A DNA stretch of 64,000 nucleotides from Xanthomonas vasicola (GCF_000772705.2 NZ_JSBW02000048.1:62001-126000), one strand, 5' to 3'; counted from the stretch's first letter, positions 36,665-46,946 are shown. Notes: generated from the letters alone by a model not told the origin. Translations and numbers: made by a program.

Positions 36665-38326
36665 ATGTCGCAATACATTTACACCATGAACCGCGTCAGC
36701 AAGGTGGTCCCGCCCAAGCGGCAGATCATCAAGGACATCTCGCTGAGCTTCTTCCCAGGCGCCAAGATCGGCCTGCTCGGCCTGAACGGCGCGGGCAAGT
36801 CCACGGTGCTGAAGATCATGGCCGGCGTGGACACCGACTTCGAGGGCGAAGCCCGCCCGCAGGCCGGCATCAAGGTCGGTTATCTGGCCCAGGAACCGCA
36901 GCTCAATCCTGAGCACACCGTGCGCGAAGCGGTGGAAGAAGGCGTGGGCGACGTGCTGCAGGCACAGGCCGCGCTGGATGCGGTGTATCTGGCCTATGCC
37001 GAAGAAGGCGCCGATTTCGATGCGCTGGCCAAGGAACAGGAGCGCCTGGAAGCGATCCTGGCCGCCGGCGATGCACATACGCTGGAAAACCAGCTGGATG
37101 TCGCCGCCGATGCGCTGCGCCTGCCGCCGTGGGAAGCGATTGTCGGCAAGCTGTCCGGTGGTGAAAAGCGCCGCGTGGCGCTGTGCCGCCTGTTGCTGCA
37201 GAAGCCGGACATGCTGCTGCTCGACGAACCGACCAACCACTTGGACGCCGAGTCGGTGGAATGGCTGGAGCAGTTCCTGGCGCGCTACACCGGCACCGTG
37301 GTGGCGGTGACGCATGATCGCTACTTCCTCGACAACGCTGCCGAATGGATCCTGGAACTGGACCGCGGCCGCGGCATTCCGTGGAAGGGCAACTACACCG
37401 ACTGGCTGACCCAGAAGGACGAGCGCCTCAAGCAGGAAGACAACCAGGAAAAGTCACGCCAGAAGGCGATCCAGAAGGAACTGGAATGGTCGCGCCAGAA
37501 CGCCAAGGGCGGCCGCACCAAGGGCAAGGCACGTCTGGCTCGCCTGGAAGAGCTGCAATCGGTCGATTACCAGAAGCGCAACGAAACCAACGAGATCTTC
37601 ATCCCGCCGGGCGAGCGCCTGGGTAACGCGGTGATGGAGTTCAAGAACGTCTCCAAGAAGTTCGGCGACCGCTTGTTGATCGACAATCTATCGATGATCG
37701 TGCCGCCTGGCGCCATCGTCGGCATCATCGGCCCCAACGGTGCCGGTAAGTCGACTCTCTTCAAGATGATCACCGGCCAGGAAAAGCCGGACTCCGGCGA
37801 GATCGTAGTCGGCCCCACCGTGCAGCTGTCCTATGTGGACCAGAGCCGCGACGCGCTGGAAGGCAACCACAACGTCTTCCAGGAAATTGCGGGCGGCCTG
37901 GACATCCTCAACATCAACGGCATCGAGATCCAGTCGCGCGCCTACATCGGTCGCTTCAACTTCAAGGGCCAGGACCAGCAGAAGATGGTCGGCTCGCTGT
38001 CCGGTGGTGAGCGTGGTCGTCTGCACATGGCCAAGACCCTGCTGCAGGGCGGTAACGTGCTGCTGCTCGACGAACCGTCCAACGACCTGGACATCGAAAC
38101 CCTGCGTGCGCTGGAAGATGCGTTGCTGGAATTCCCCGGCAATACCTTCGTGATTTCGCATGACCGCTGGTTCTTGGACCGTATCGCCACGCACATCCTG
38201 GCCTTCGAAGGCGACTCGCACGTGGAGTTCTTCCAGGGCAATTACCGCGAGTACGAGGAAGACAAGCGCCGCCGCATGGGCGACGACGCCGGCCCGAAGC
38301 GTCTGCGTTTCAAGGCGCTGAAGTAA
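36665..38326 (+). CDS. ettA: Energy-dependent translational throttle protein EttA (ABC-F)
   Basis: EttA is a cytosolic ABC-F protein that binds the ribosomal E site and gates the first elongation steps according to ATP/ADP ratio. The 553-residue product has two ATPase domains with Walker A GLNGAGKST (near residue 39) and GPNGAGKST (near 358), signatures LSGGEKRR and LSGGERGR, and Walker B LLLDEPTNHLD and LLLDEPSNDLD. Between them lies the charged helical P-site tRNA-interaction linker (about 250-320). The start MSQYIYTMNRVSK at 36665 is the family N-terminus. A terminator follows. Confidence 0.96.
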   Translation: MSQYIYTMNRVSKVVPPKRQIIKDISLSFFPGAKIGLLGLNGAGKSTVLKIMAGVDTDFEGEARPQAGIKVGYLAQEPQLNPEHTVREAVEEGVGDVLQAQAALDAVYLAYAEEGADFDALAKEQERLEAILAAGDAHTLENQLDVAADALRLPPWEAIVGKLSGGEKRRVALCRLLLQKPDMLLLDEPTNHLDAESVEWLEQFLARYTGTVVAVTHDRYFLDNAAEWILELDRGRGIPWKGNYTDWLTQKDERLKQEDNQEKSRQKAIQKELEWSRQNAKGGRTKGKARLARLEELQSVDYQKRNETNEIFIPPGERLGNAVMEFKNVSKKFGDRLLIDNLSMIVPPGAIVGIIGPNGAGKSTLFKMITGQEKPDSGEIVVGPTVQLSYVDQSRDALEGNHNVFQEIAGGLDILNINGIEIQSRAYIGRFNFKGQDQQKMVGSLSGGERGRLHMAKTLLQGGNVLLLDEPSNDLDIETLRALEDALLEFPGNTFVISHDRWFLDRIATHILAFEGDSHVEFFQGNYREYEEDKRRRMGDDAGPKRLRFKALK

Positions 38327-38340
38327 GTTGTCGTCGTTCA

Positions 38341-38370
38341 AAAAAAGGGCGCCGAAAGGCGCCTTTTTTA
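38341..38370 (+). terminator. Rho-independent terminator of ettA
   Basis: A-run, GGCGCC-GAAA-GGCGCC stem-loop, then TTTTTT, 15 bp after the ettA stop. The A-run on the other side allows function in both directions. Confidence 0.9.
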
Positions 38371-38560
38371 TTCTCTACTTGGCGACTGGGCGCCGGCGAT
38401 GGGCCTGTCTTGCCGAGCGGCGTTTGCCTATCGCGATGTATCTTGAGGCGCCCCGCAGCTAATGGTTCCTGCAAGTGCACTACCCGCGTGCATGCTTGCT
38501 GCCTACCGGGATGCGCCCTGCACATGCCTTAGTCCATCAACGACAGACCATAGAGATGTA

Positions 38561-39076
38561 TTACAGGTCGTAAGACAGCACGTCTTCGAAACCGAAGGTG
38601 TCGAAGTTTTCGATGCGCGAGGGATACAGACGGCCGACCAGGTGGTCGTATTCGTGTTGCACCACACGTGCGTGGAAACCTTCGGCTTCGCGCTCGATCG
38701 GGCTGCCATCGGGTGCAACGCCGCGGTAGCGAATGTAGCGATAGCGTGGAATCACTGCGCGCAGGCCGGGGATCGACAAACAGCCCTCCCAGCCGTTTTC
38801 CATCTCTTCGGAGAGTGGTTCGATCTGTGCGTTGGCCAGGGCCGTACGCGGTACCGCAGGCGCTTCGGGATAGCGCTCGCTGGCGTCGAAGCCGAACACC
38901 ATCAATTGCAGATCCACCGCGATCTGCGGCGCTGCCAAACCGACGCCACGCGCAGCGTCCATGGTTTCGAACATGTCGGCCACCAGCGCGTGCAACTCGG
39001 CGCTGCCCAGGTTGGTGACCGGTGGCGCCACACGCAGCAAGCGCTTGTCGCCCATGCGGATAATGTCGCGAATCAT
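38561..39076 (-). CDS. def: Peptide deformylase
   Basis: Deformylase removes the formyl group from nascent N-terminal Met. The 171-residue product has the three metal-site motifs: GVGLAAPQ near residue 44, EGCLSIPG near 96 (Cys ligand) and HEYDH near 139. I chose the ATG at 39076 ([14 protein letters not shown]) with AGGAG about nine bases upstream. No fmt gene is adjacent, so this is probably a second, stand-alone deformylase. A partial palindromic element lies upstream. Confidence 0.95.
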   Translation of the reverse strand: MIRDIIRMGDKRLLRVAPPVTNLGSAELHALVADMFETMDAARGVGLAAPQIAVDLQLMVFGFDASERYPEAPAVPRTALANAQIEPLSEEMENGWEGCLSIPGLRAVIPRYRYIRYRGVAPDGSPIEREAEGFHARVVQHEYDHLVGRLYPSRIENFDTFGFEDVLSYDL

Positions 39077-39442
39077 GCATGTGCTCCTGAAGATCGTGAC
39101 GTGCAGTTTAGAGTGGCTGACAACACGTAGCGAGCAGTCTTCAGCCGGCCATAAACAGCGCGCGAGAACTGCAGTGTACGAGTGGTAGATGCCGGCATTT
39201 GTGCATGCCTCCTCCAAGCAGCGCTCGAGGCGCGTCGCGGTGGGTACAGTCCGCCTCGTTAGTCACTCACACAGCGGCATGTTATGCATGCAGACGGCAT
39301 GTGCAGCAACCTGCTGATCAGTGGTTGATAGCCCTACGAGCCGCCGAACGGATACCCCATGGATGAGCGCACTACGTCCAATCGCCAACGCTGCAACCAG
39401 CGTGACAAGCGCAATGCCGGCTGCGCGCGCCGGTTGACCATG
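39077..39442. other. def-arsC spacer with a partial palindromic element (D)
   Basis: No gene. Positions 39108-39199 match the left half of the 147-bp element (TTTAGAGTGGCTGACAACAC, then GTAGCGAGCAGTCTTCAG, and TGTACGAGTGGTAGA in the middle); the right end is missing. The remainder shows nothing recognisable. Confidence 0.5.
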
Positions 39443-39865
39443 TCAGCGGCGGATGCGTTGCCCCGCCTCGTCCAGCAGACGCTCGCCGTCTTCCTTGACG
39501 AAGCCCTGCGTGTCTGGCGGCAACAGGTCGAGCACCAGTTCGGAGGGACGGCACAGGCGCGTGCCGCGCGGGGTCCGTACGAATGGGCGGTTGATCAGGA
39601 TCGGGTGCGCGAGCATTGCGCTCAACAATGCCGTGTCGTCCAGGGCAGGATCGTCGAGCCCCAGTTCCAGATATAGCTTGCCTTTCTGGCGGATGGCCTC
39701 GCGAACCGTGATGCCGGCAGCGGCGATAAGCGACTGCAGCGTCTCGCGGCTTGGCGGGTGCTGCAGGTAATCGACGATTTGCGGTTCGACGCCGGCATGA
39801 CGAATCAGCGCAAGGGTATTGCGGGACGTCCCGCAGCCGGGGTTGTGGTAGATGACGGCGTACAT
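39443..39865 (-). CDS. arsC: Glutaredoxin-dependent arsenate reductase ArsC
   Basis: ArsC reduces arsenate to arsenite using glutathione/glutaredoxin. The 140-residue product has the catalytic HNPGCGTSRNT near residue 7 (Cys11) and the arsenate-binding arginines, including NRPFVRTPRGTRLCRP near 91-106. It is the usual length. There is no arsB, arsH or arsR next to it, so it stands alone; some such genes are housekeeping thioredoxin-fold proteins (for example YffB-like), but the intact arginine triad favours ArsC. Confidence 0.88.
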   Translation of the reverse strand: MYAVIYHNPGCGTSRNTLALIRHAGVEPQIVDYLQHPPSRETLQSLIAAAGITVREAIRQKGKLYLELGLDDPALDDTALLSAMLAHPILINRPFVRTPRGTRLCRPSELVLDLLPPDTQGFVKEDGERLLDEAGQRIRR

Positions 39866-40488
39866 GGTGGTCTAGGGTTGACTGAGGATGTAGCGCGCTG
39901 CCGTCGACTGGCGTCGGGCGGCGCTGAGAGCGGCCAGTGTAAGAGTGGCCTTGTGGGTATGCCGAGCGCTGAGCGCGTGCGCGTTAGCAGGTTGGGTGAC
40001 GACGCCAGGGAAGGCCGCTGGTGTGACATGCCGCTGGAGGCTGCAACCGTACCCTCATCCGCCCCTTCGGGGCACCTTCTCCCGGTGGGAGAGAAGCGCA
40101 GTTGATGCCTGCCGGGGCATCGGCCCTTCTGAAGCAGCGGGCTGCTTGGCTGAGCCAGCTCGGCACTGTGCCAGCGCGTGACCACGATCGTGCCCTGGCC
40201 TGCCTGCCTGCGCCTGCACCTATGCCTGCGCCCGCACCCGCGGCCGCGCCAACAATCTGTCTGGCTCCGAGCGACTCAGCGGTACCGGGCCCAAGAAATC
40301 CCCAGTCCACAAGCCCGTCGATGAATTTTTCAGGCTTCCGCCTCGCACTCGTCGGCGAATGCGTCAAAAGATTGACATAAGTCCCGGATTCATGATTCAG
40401 TCATGAACAGACTGAATGGAAGGATTCTCTCGAGCGCCGGTGTCAGCACGGCGTTTTTTCCCCTGTTGGACACAAGGAAACCCCAACG
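39866..40488. other. Gap with a widespread CCTCATCCGCCC repeat
   Basis: No gene seen. Positions 40051-40096 hold CCCTCATCCGCCCCTTCGGG followed by GCACCTTCTCCCGGTGGGAGAGAAG, two small hairpins (GCCCC-TTC-GGGGC and TCTCCC-GGT-GGGAGA) that recur in many proteobacterial intergenic regions. The rest, including a Pro/Ala-rich open frame at 40200-40260, has no support as a gene. Confidence 0.5.
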
Positions 40489-40911
40489 ATGATGAGCTTT
40501 CGCAAGCCCGGATGGATGCTCTCCGGTCTGTTGTGTCTCGTGTGCCTGCCGGCAATCGCCGCAGCGCAGGAAGCGGCCACCAGCAGTTCAAAGGTCGGTA
40601 TCGATCCCACCACCGGCAAGTTGCGCCCGCTGACCGACGCCGAGAGCGCGGCGCTGGAGCAGCAGGCCGCCGCGGCCAACTCCGCAGCCCGCAGAGCCGC
40701 ACGCACCTCGGTTCCGCGGACCGAAGCGGCCGCACGCGCTACCGAGCGTCGCCTGCCCAACGGCACCGTGGCGCGCAAGTTGCCGGCCACCCAAATGAGT
40801 TCGCTGACGGCAACCCGCCAGGCCGACGGAAGCATCGTCATCGAACACAGCGAAGACGCCGATACCACCCAACCCGCCCACGCCGAGCACGGAGCGCTGC
40901 CGCATGAATAA
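40489..40911 (+). CDS. Small secreted protein paired with the metalloprotease
   Basis: The 140-residue product has a signal peptide (MMSFRKPGWMLSGLLCLVCL, cleaved near AAAQ) and no known fold. The segment VGIDPTTGKLRPLTDAESAA (near 36-55) looks like a motif of its own, followed by an Ala/Arg-rich helix and a C-terminal part with a His-rich tail. Its stop overlaps the metalloprotease start by eight bases, so the two are translated together and likely act together, for instance as protease and periplasmic partner or inhibitor. That role is inference. Confidence 0.75.
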   Translation: MMSFRKPGWMLSGLLCLVCLPAIAAAQEAATSSSKVGIDPTTGKLRPLTDAESAALEQQAAAANSAARRAARTSVPRTEAAARATERRLPNGTVARKLPATQMSSLTATRQADGSIVIEHSEDADTTQPAHAEHGALPHE

Positions 40912-42562
40912 GCCCTTGTTGCTGTTGTCTCTGGCCGTGGCTGCGGCACTGGCACCGCTGCATGCATCGGCGGCCAATGTCACGCTGATCAATGGCGATG
41001 CCGGCACCGTGGTCGGCTTGAACGACCCGACCGCTGCCTCGCCGTTGGGCGGCAATCCGGGGCGCTCGATCGGTGAGCAACGCCGCATCGCATACCAGTA
41101 CGCAATGGACCTGTGGGGCGCGGTGCTGCAGAGCAACGTCGAGATCAAGGTGCATGCCTCGTTCGCACGGCTGAACTGTACCGCCACCGGCGGCACGCTG
41201 GGCCAGGCCGGCCCGAACTGGATCGTCAACAACTTCCCCGGTGCCAAGGCCAATACGTTGTACCCGTCCGCGCTTGGCGATGCGATCGCCGGGCAGGACC
41301 TGGTGCCGGATCCGGCCGATCCGGCCGACGTGTTTTCGCAGTTCAACGGCGACCTGGGCAAGGACGATTGCCTGGCCGGCTCGGGCTGGTATCTGGGTCT
41401 GGACGGCAAGACACCCGAAGGCCAGATCAACTTCCTCAACGTGGTGATGCATGAGATCGGCCATGGTCTGGGCGCGGCGGGCTTTCTCAACAAAACCACC
41501 GGCGTGCTGGGTTCGGGCAGCGGCCTGACCGACGTCTACACCTCGCAGGCCTACGACAACGTTCAGAACAAGCGCTTCGACGACCCGACCATGACCAACG
41601 CTATGCGCGCCGAAGCGATGCGTACGCCCGGCCGTACGGTATGGGCCGGGACGCGCGTGAACCGCGAGGCGGCGTTGATCCTGGATCCGCGCACGCTGCT
41701 ACGCGTCACCGCACCGGCCAGCGCTGCGGGCAAGTTCGAAGTGGGCTTTGCCAGCTTCGGTCCGCTGGCCACGGCGGCCAATTTTCCGGCGCGTTCGGTG
41801 CTGACGGTCAACGACGGCGTGGCGGCCGCATCGGCCAGCGATGGCTGCGAAACCCCGTTCGTCAATGCGGCCGATGTGGCCGGCAAGGTGGCGCTGATCG
41901 ACCGCGGCACCTGCGCGTTCGCGATCAAGGTGAAGAATGCGCAGCTCAATGGCGCGGTAGGCGTCATCGTCGCCAACAACGCGGCCGATGTGCAGACGAT
42001 GGGCAACGCAGCACCGCCGATCACCGACATCACCATCCCCACCATCATGGTCTCGCAGGCCGATGGCGAGCGCCTGAAGAGAAGCACTGCGGTGGTCGCT
42101 GCGCTGTACGAAGATCCGCAGCTGCTGCAGGGCACCGACAGCGCAGGCCGCACGCGGCTGTACTCGCCTAGCGTCGTGGCGGGCGGTTCGACGTTCTCGC
42201 ACTTCGATACCGATCTGCAGCCCAATGCCTTGATGGAGCCGTTCGACACGCCGGAAGTGCAGGCGCATGTCAACTTCGACCTGACCGCGGCGCTGTTTGC
42301 CGACATCGGTTGGACCTTGAACACCGGGCCGGCCAAGTTGGGCACCTGCAGCACCTTGGTCCCGACGGTGGAGACCGGCGGCCTGATTCCCGGTGCGAAC
42401 GTGTCTGCCGAAAGCAGCTTGTGCAAAACGCAGAACGTCGGCAACCGCCTGGGTTACCTGACCTGCATGGACGAACACGCGCGCGAGTTGCAGAGCCAGG
42501 GCGTGATCAGCCGCGTGCAACAGGCAGCGGTCTTCGTCTGCGCCACCAAGGTGCGTCCGTAA
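40904..42562 (+). CDS. Secreted metalloprotease-like protein with PA domain
   Basis: The 552-residue protein has a signal peptide (cleaved near ASA, residue 24), a metalloprotease core with HEIGHGLG (near residue 183) and a later SHFDTDLQPNALMEP (near 432) resembling a Met-turn, and between them a protease-associated (PA) domain (residues about 270-415; GKVALIDRGTCAFAIKVKNA, GVIVANNAA). The third His of the metzincin motif is not in the usual place (HEIGHGLGAAG), so the zinc site is unusual. It is likely exported by the type II system. Coupled to the small secreted gene upstream; terminator downstream. Confidence 0.85.
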   Translation: MNKPLLLLSLAVAAALAPLHASAANVTLINGDAGTVVGLNDPTAASPLGGNPGRSIGEQRRIAYQYAMDLWGAVLQSNVEIKVHASFARLNCTATGGTLGQAGPNWIVNNFPGAKANTLYPSALGDAIAGQDLVPDPADPADVFSQFNGDLGKDDCLAGSGWYLGLDGKTPEGQINFLNVVMHEIGHGLGAAGFLNKTTGVLGSGSGLTDVYTSQAYDNVQNKRFDDPTMTNAMRAEAMRTPGRTVWAGTRVNREAALILDPRTLLRVTAPASAAGKFEVGFASFGPLATAANFPARSVLTVNDGVAAASASDGCETPFVNAADVAGKVALIDRGTCAFAIKVKNAQLNGAVGVIVANNAADVQTMGNAAPPITDITIPTIMVSQADGERLKRSTAVVAALYEDPQLLQGTDSAGRTRLYSPSVVAGGSTFSHFDTDLQPNALMEPFDTPEVQAHVNFDLTAALFADIGWTLNTGPAKLGTCSTLVPTVETGGLIPGANVSAESSLCKTQNVGNRLGYLTCMDEHARELQSQGVISRVQQAAVFVCATKVRP

Positions 42563-42879
42563 GCGATAAACGTGGTGTGTGAGATTGTGTGATGCGAACG
42601 GCGCCGCAAGGCGCCGTTTGTTTATTCGCACTCGTGCTGTTCAGTGCAGGCGAGTGCATCGATGCAACGCTGCGGCGACAAAGAAGGCGTGGCCATGAAG
42701 CGTGCGGAGGCCATGCATAGGCATCCAGCTGCCCCTTGGCCCACTGCACAGAACTGCTCCGCACGATCACCGCGATGCGGAGGATCTGCCACGTAATCAG
42801 TTCCCAGACCGCGTGGCCGGATTTTCGGCAGTGCATGCCACCCTGCCTCAATCCGGTGGTGTGTGGTTACGCCGTTTGG
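42563..42879. other. Spacer between metalloprotease and pncB
   Basis: Apart from the terminator at 42597-42622, nothing recognisable is seen in these 317 bp between convergent genes. Confidence 0.3.
42597..42622 (+). terminator. Rho-independent terminator of the metalloprotease operon
   Basis: AACGGCGCC-GCAA-GGCGCCGTT stem-loop followed by TGTTTATT, 35 bp after the stop. Confidence 0.8.
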
Positions 42880-44058
42880 CTAAGCCTCTGCCATGGGCGG
42901 CAGCCCAAACACGTCGCGCAGATAGCGCAAATACCCGATGTCCTCGCACATGCTCTTGCCGGGCGAATCGCTGAGCTTGGCCACCGGCTGGCCATTGCAG
43001 CGCACCATCTTGATGACGATCTGCAGCGGCGTCGGCCCCAGATCGTTGGTCAGGCTAGTACCCACCCCGAAGGCCAGCCGGCAGCGGGGATGGAAATGCG
43101 CATACAGGCGCATCACCTTGTCGATATTGAGGCCGTCGCTAAACACCAACACCTTCGTGCGTGGATCAATGCGGTGCGCTTCCAGATGCGCGATGACGCG
43201 TTCGCCCCATTCGAACGGGTCGCCCGAATCGTGGCGCATGCCGTCGAACAACTTGCAGAAATACAGGTCGAAATCGCGCAGGAACGCATCCAGCCCGACC
43301 ACGTCCGACAACGCGATGCCCAGATCGCCACGGTATTCGCGCGCCCACGATTCCAGCGCCGCCACCTGCGAATCGCGCAACCGCGGCCCTAATGCCTGGA
43401 AGGCCTGCAGATATTCGTGCGCCATCGTCCCCAGCGGGGTCAACCCGTACTGCTTGGCGAAATACACGTTACTGGTACCAACGAACTGTTCGCCCAGGCC
43501 ATCGCGCAACAGCGGCAGCAATTGGCCATGCCATTGCCGCGAGTAACGCCGGCGCGTGCCGTAATCAGCAATCTTGCAGCCGGCCGGCATGCTGCGCAGG
43601 CTGCTCACCTTCTCGCGCAGGCGGCTGCGGCCTTCTTCGAAATCCGGCTCGGAGGTATTGCGGAACCAGACCTCGTTGATGATCGCCAGCAGCGGTACCT
43701 CGAACAGGATGGTGTGCAACCACGGGCCGCGGATGGTCAGTTCGATCTCGCCCGGATGAGTCGCCGATGCGGTGAGGCTCAGATACTTGCGATCTAGATG
43801 AAACAACGCCAGGAAGTCGGCAAAGTCCGGCTTGATGAAGCGCAGGCTGCGCAGGTAATCCACCTCATCCTCGCGCAGCCGCAACCGGCACAGCGCATCG
43901 ATCTCGCGCGAAATCTCGTCGATGAACTGCGCCAGGTCCACGCCGGGAGTGCGGCATTTGAAGCGGTAATCCACCTGCGCGGCGGGATGCTGGTGCAGCA
44001 CCGCCTGCATCATGGTGAATTTGTACAGATCGGTGTCGAGCAGCGAATGGATGATCAT
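42880..44058 (-). CDS. pncB: Nicotinate phosphoribosyltransferase
   Basis: PncB makes nicotinate mononucleotide from nicotinate, PRPP and ATP in NAD salvage. The 392-residue product starts [20 protein letters not shown], the family N-terminus, with [10 protein letters not shown] near residue 170, [24 protein letters not shown] (His site) near 200, and [18 protein letters not shown] near 270. Length is normal. It is a single-gene unit convergent with the metalloprotease operon. Confidence 0.96.
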   Translation of the reverse strand: MIIHSLLDTDLYKFTMMQAVLHQHPAAQVDYRFKCRTPGVDLAQFIDEISREIDALCRLRLREDEVDYLRSLRFIKPDFADFLALFHLDRKYLSLTASATHPGEIELTIRGPWLHTILFEVPLLAIINEVWFRNTSEPDFEEGRSRLREKVSSLRSMPAGCKIADYGTRRRYSRQWHGQLLPLLRDGLGEQFVGTSNVYFAKQYGLTPLGTMAHEYLQAFQALGPRLRDSQVAALESWAREYRGDLGIALSDVVGLDAFLRDFDLYFCKLFDGMRHDSGDPFEWGERVIAHLEAHRIDPRTKVLVFSDGLNIDKVMRLYAHFHPRCRLAFGVGTSLTNDLGPTPLQIVIKMVRCNGQPVAKLSDSPGKSMCEDIGYLRYLRDVFGLPPMAEA

Positions 44059-44595
44059 GGCGCCGGATTATGCCCGCTGCAGCGATGCCGGCGTGTGCAC
44101 TGGCCAAGATCCGAGTGACAGCGTCGTGCGTTGAACCTGCGTTTGAGGACGTGCCTTTGCTCACAGGGGCGCTGGTTGGTCTCGACTAGTCCTGAGTAGT
44201 GCATTCAACAGCGGAACGCGCGCGTCGCGATCACGAACGCGCAGCAGCCGCGCCCGCCTGACGCGCGGAGAAGTTACGCAACACACTTGTGTCGTAGCGA
44301 CCTACAACGGCTGACACAATGCAGACGCGTCTATTGTGCGCGTCCTTCCAGCAGAAATTCGGCGCGCTGGACGCGCTGACGCAAAGTTCAAATTTGATCT
44401 GCGTGCTCCACCGGCAGGCGTCGCGGCATGTTCATGCTCGCTGGGATCATCGAAACTTTCCAAGTAGACCGCAACTCGCTGTCGCCAACCGAGTGTGGTC
44501 GGCGCGCTGGACCGCAGCGTGCGAGCGCTGCAGGTCGATCTCAAGCACCGGCAGCGCCCTGCCCTTCGGCAAGCACAGTCGTTTACTCGCCGCTC
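44059..44595. other. Gap between pncB and the exopolysaccharide operon
   Basis: These 537 bp hold no gene, repeat or terminator that I can support. Frames open on both strands lack ribosome sites and family matches. Confidence 0.35.
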
Positions 44596-45564
44596 TTAGC
44601 GCGCCAGCACCTGCTGCGCCGGCTTGCCCTGCACGGTGAAGTCGCTGTCGCCCGGGCCACCGGCCTTGGGGTCGGTGTACCAGCACCACAGCGCGATGCC
44701 TTCCACGCCATGCGCCTGCAGCACCTTGCGCCACTGTTGCAGCACCTGCAGCTGCAGCTTGGTATCGACGGCGGCCGTGCGTTGCTCCGGGCTTTCCCAC
44801 GGCGCCGCCAGACTGCCGCGCGCCGAACGCAGGCCCAGCTCGGCCACCCACACCGGCTTGCCGACACGCTGACCCAACTGCTGCAGGCGTTGCGCGGCAG
44901 CGTTCATTTCGGCGGTGCGCGCATCGGCAGCGTCGGACAGGCGCGGATACAGGCTGGTGCCCACCGCATCGAACAACGACCAGTAACGGAAGCTCTCGGC
45001 ATGCTCCATGCCGTCGGCCACGTACAGCAGTTTTCCGGTGTAGACCTTGCGTACTGCCGCGACCAACGCCGGCCATTGCGGCGCGTCCTGCAATTTGTGC
45101 AATTCGGTGCCGATCACCAACGCTTCGGCGTGTTCGTCCTGGGCCACCTTGGCCAACGGCAGCAGCGCGTTCTGATACGCCGCAAACCAGGCTGCTTGAT
45201 CGGTGGGCGCGGCATCGCCCGCCCAATGTCCCGGAATCCAGACATGCACTTTGAGCGCTGGCTGCAAGCCAGCCTGGAGGCTTGCTCGCAACGCAGCGCG
45301 CATGGCCTTTACACTGCTGTCGCTGCCCAACACCGGGTCGTTGGACTGCGGGTCGGCCTGCCACACGAACGCAACCAGCAGCGCCTTGCTGGCGCCGGTC
45401 TTGGCTAAGGCATCCAACGACTGCGCTGCAGCCTGGCTATCCCACGGTGCATTAGCGGACACCTTGACGTTGGCACCCATCCACGTGGGCGCGGCGGCGT
45501 TGCAGCCGTTTGCCAGCAGACAAACGCCGATCAACGTTGCGATGCTTAGAACGCGCTTGAACAT
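44596..45564 (-). CDS. Periplasmic glycosidase-like lipoprotein (GH113 / GTA TIM-barrel type)
   Basis: The 322-residue product has a lipoprotein signal ending LLANGC (Cys21). The mature part is a TIM barrel of clan GH-A type: HVWIPGHWAGD near residue 120, IGTELHKL near 170 (candidate acid/base Glu), ADGMEHAE near 200, and VWVAELGLRS near 255 (candidate nucleophile Glu). It resembles GH113 or the glycosidase-like domain of gene-transfer-agent proteins. As the last gene of an exopolysaccharide operon it may trim or release the polymer, as BcsZ or PelA do. It overlaps the membrane-protein gene by 19 bp. Confidence 0.8.
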   Translation of the reverse strand: MFKRVLSIATLIGVCLLANGCNAAAPTWMGANVKVSANAPWDSQAAAQSLDALAKTGASKALLVAFVWQADPQSNDPVLGSDSSVKAMRAALRASLQAGLQPALKVHVWIPGHWAGDAAPTDQAAWFAAYQNALLPLAKVAQDEHAEALVIGTELHKLQDAPQWPALVAAVRKVYTGKLLYVADGMEHAESFRYWSLFDAVGTSLYPRLSDAADARTAEMNAAAQRLQQLGQRVGKPVWVAELGLRSARGSLAAPWESPEQRTAAVDTKLQLQVLQQWRKVLQAHGVEGIALWCWYTDPKAGGPGDSDFTVQGKPAQQVLAR

Positions 45565-46946
45565 GCAGCAGACACCTCGGCATTCGGCGGCGCCGCGTGT
45601 TGAGCACACGCTGTCGCCCGCAGGGATGCATTGTTCTTGTCCGTCGGCGCCACCGTGGCCGCTGACGGGTTTGCCTGGTTGGCGTAGTCCGCAGGTGCTA
45701 CTGCAGTTGGCGCCACGACAGCACTATCCGCCGTCGCCGGCCGTACCACGCCAGCATCCTGCGTAGCAGCGGCAACCGATGCACTCACCGGCAACGCCAC
45801 CGGCTCCGTCATGACAACAGGCTCGCCCTGCATCAGGGAGTGTTCGTCGCCAGTTGCGGCATTCATCCAGCTGCCCCATCCCTGCGGCTGCGCCCAAACC
45901 GCACCCACCAGGCCCAGCAGCAGCAATCCGGCCGCCTGGCCGCGCTGGTCGACGTGCAGCGCGCGCAACAACAACGCCACCGGGACCCAGAGCAGCAGCA
46001 AGGCATCAAAGCCAGCCCAGCCGAATGCGAACGACAACGCCGCAGCGCAGATCACGGTGCCGGCACTGGCCACCACGCCACGCGTCAGCGCGCCACTACG
46101 CGTCCGCGTCACCAGCGCCAGGACCGGGAAGCACACCGCTGCCGCAACGCCCCAACGCACCGCCGGCAACCAGCCTTCGGCGTGACCCGCCAGCGGCAAT
46201 GGCAACGGGTTGGAGGCCGGCGCGATATTGAGCATCGTCGGCCACGGCGCATTGAATACGATCAGATTGACGTACGCCCACATGCCGATCAGAAACGCGA
46301 ACGGCAGGTAACACACCAGATAAAACGAACCCGGCGCCTTGCGCAGCATCTGTGGCGGCATCACCAACAACAGCCACGGCGCGACCATCGTCGACAGCGC
46401 CAGCGTCTGCAGATCCAGACACAGCAGGATGCATAACCAGCCGGCAATCCGCAGATAAGTGAAGGCTTCCACCTGCGCCTGCAACCGGCGCAAGGTGCGG
46501 CACAAGCCGTAGAAAGCCAACAGCCCTACCGCATGACTGCCACCGGCAGCGATCGGCAGCAGGAACAGCGGATTGCACCCAACCAGCAACGTCAGAGCGC
46601 TGGCCCAGCCACGTCCGAACACGCCGGCCAGATCGCGCCACAGCAGCGACAGGAACAGTGCGTTCGCGGCGACCGCCACGAACGGCCACACCTGGAACGG
46701 CAGATTCCAGCCATGTTGAGTGAGATCGACTACCCACCCCAACAAGCCGGTCGCCGGCAGTCCGCCACCCGGTGCGTACACCGTCGCCGCAGTGCCCACC
46801 GACTGCACCAGCAACGGCTGGCTCAGCAGCGACAACGCCACCACGGCGATCAGGAACGCCGGCAGCCCACTATCGTGCCGCGTCGCGATCGGCTCACTCT
46901 TCGAGTGCGGCACGGCGCTCGTTTTCCGAATGCTTGCTGATGCCAT
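45546..46946 (-). CDS. Polytopic membrane protein of the exopolysaccharide operon
   Basis: The 466-residue protein has about ten hydrophobic segments between residues 28 and 360 and a soluble, Ala/Val/Thr-rich C-terminal 100 residues. I recognise no family motif. It overlaps the synthase gene by 53 bp and the glycosidase gene by 19 bp, so all are translated together. Its topology would suit a glycan-modifying or regulatory role beside the synthase, such as an acyltransferase or flippase-like partner, but no such motif (for example MBOAT His) is clear. Confidence 0.7.
   Translation of the reverse strand: MASASIRKTSAVPHSKSEPIATRHDSGLPAFLIAVVALSLLSQPLLVQSVGTAATVYAPGGGLPATGLLGWVVDLTQHGWNLPFQVWPFVAVAANALFLSLLWRDLAGVFGRGWASALTLLVGCNPLFLLPIAAGGSHAVGLLAFYGLCRTLRRLQAQVEAFTYLRIAGWLCILLCLDLQTLALSTMVAPWLLLVMPPQMLRKAPGSFYLVCYLPFAFLIGMWAYVNLIVFNAPWPTMLNIAPASNPLPLPLAGHAEGWLPAVRWGVAAAVCFPVLALVTRTRSGALTRGVVASAGTVICAAALSFAFGWAGFDALLLLWVPVALLLRALHVDQRGQAAGLLLLGLVGAVWAQPQGWGSWMNAATGDEHSLMQGEPVVMTEPVALPVSASVAAATQDAGVVRPATADSAVVAPTAVAPADYANQANPSAATVAPTDKNNASLRATACAQHAAPPNAEVSAACSSAF

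Noticed and set aside
40102..40380. Plus-strand Pro/Ala-rich 92-residue frame
   Set aside because: No ribosome site or family match, and low-complexity sequence next to a known intergenic repeat.
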